NCBI GenBank assembly: GCA_012517485.1
Contig: JAAYUT010000405.1
Span: 1-5,113, forward strand
Length of the DNA: 5,113 nt
Source: Candidatus Atribacter fermentans
GTDB taxonomy: Bacteria; Atribacterota; Atribacteria; Atribacterales; Atribacteraceae
Reading direction: 5' to 3'
Below, piece after piece: positions 5,102-5,113 of this stretch. Within the stretch, counting starts at the first letter, position 1. Each line of letters begins with the position of its first letter. A program made the translations under genes and the position numbers. The notes below the pieces were generated by a model that had not been told where the DNA came from, searched no databases, and worked only from the letters and a program-made list of their open reading frames with translations.

Positions 5102-5113
5102 TCCAGTCTATCC

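Overview
The window is a low-GC bacterial chromosome segment (roughly one third G+C by eye) carrying the conserved 'origin-neighbourhood' housekeeping cluster. On the minus strand, read from the right edge leftward, the order is rpmH (L34), rnpA (RNase P protein), yidD, yidC, jag/khpB and mnmE. This is the classic order found next to many bacterial origins. The genes are packed like one operon, with overlaps of 8, 32, 17 and 8 nt and a single 17-nt gap. A consensus-like -10 box and a good Shine-Dalgarno lie ahead of rpmH at the right edge.

On the plus strand, rsmG (gidB, 16S rRNA G527 methyltransferase) converges on mnmE. Normally mnmE-mnmG-rsmG run in the same direction, so the cluster is rearranged here. 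mnmG does not follow mnmE. The left edge may hold the last 17 codons of an upstream plus-strand gene, but its identity is not secure.

The 425-bp gene-free stretch upstream of rsmG is the most interesting part. It contains a perfect 16-bp parS centromere site (ParB binding) at the heart of a 34-bp perfect palindrome. It also has two perfect 9-mer DnaA boxes plus two degenerate ones, all in the same orientation, on either side of and within a segment of about 17% G+C. The second perfect box overlaps the GTG start of rsmG. This looks like a chromosome-partition site and possibly a replication origin or a DnaA-binding regulatory region. Which of these it is cannot be settled from the window.

Functionally, the genes cover ribosome assembly (L34), tRNA 5' maturation (RnpA), membrane protein insertion (YidD, YidC), RNA binding (Jag/KhpB), tRNA wobble-uridine modification (MnmE) and 16S rRNA methylation (RsmG). 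The short YidC without a large periplasmic domain, the presence of Jag and the B. subtilis-type parS suggest a Firmicutes-like or deep-branching lineage such as Atribacterota. That placement is a weak inference. I see no mobile element, CRISPR array, tRNA, rRNA or obviously new multi-gene system.
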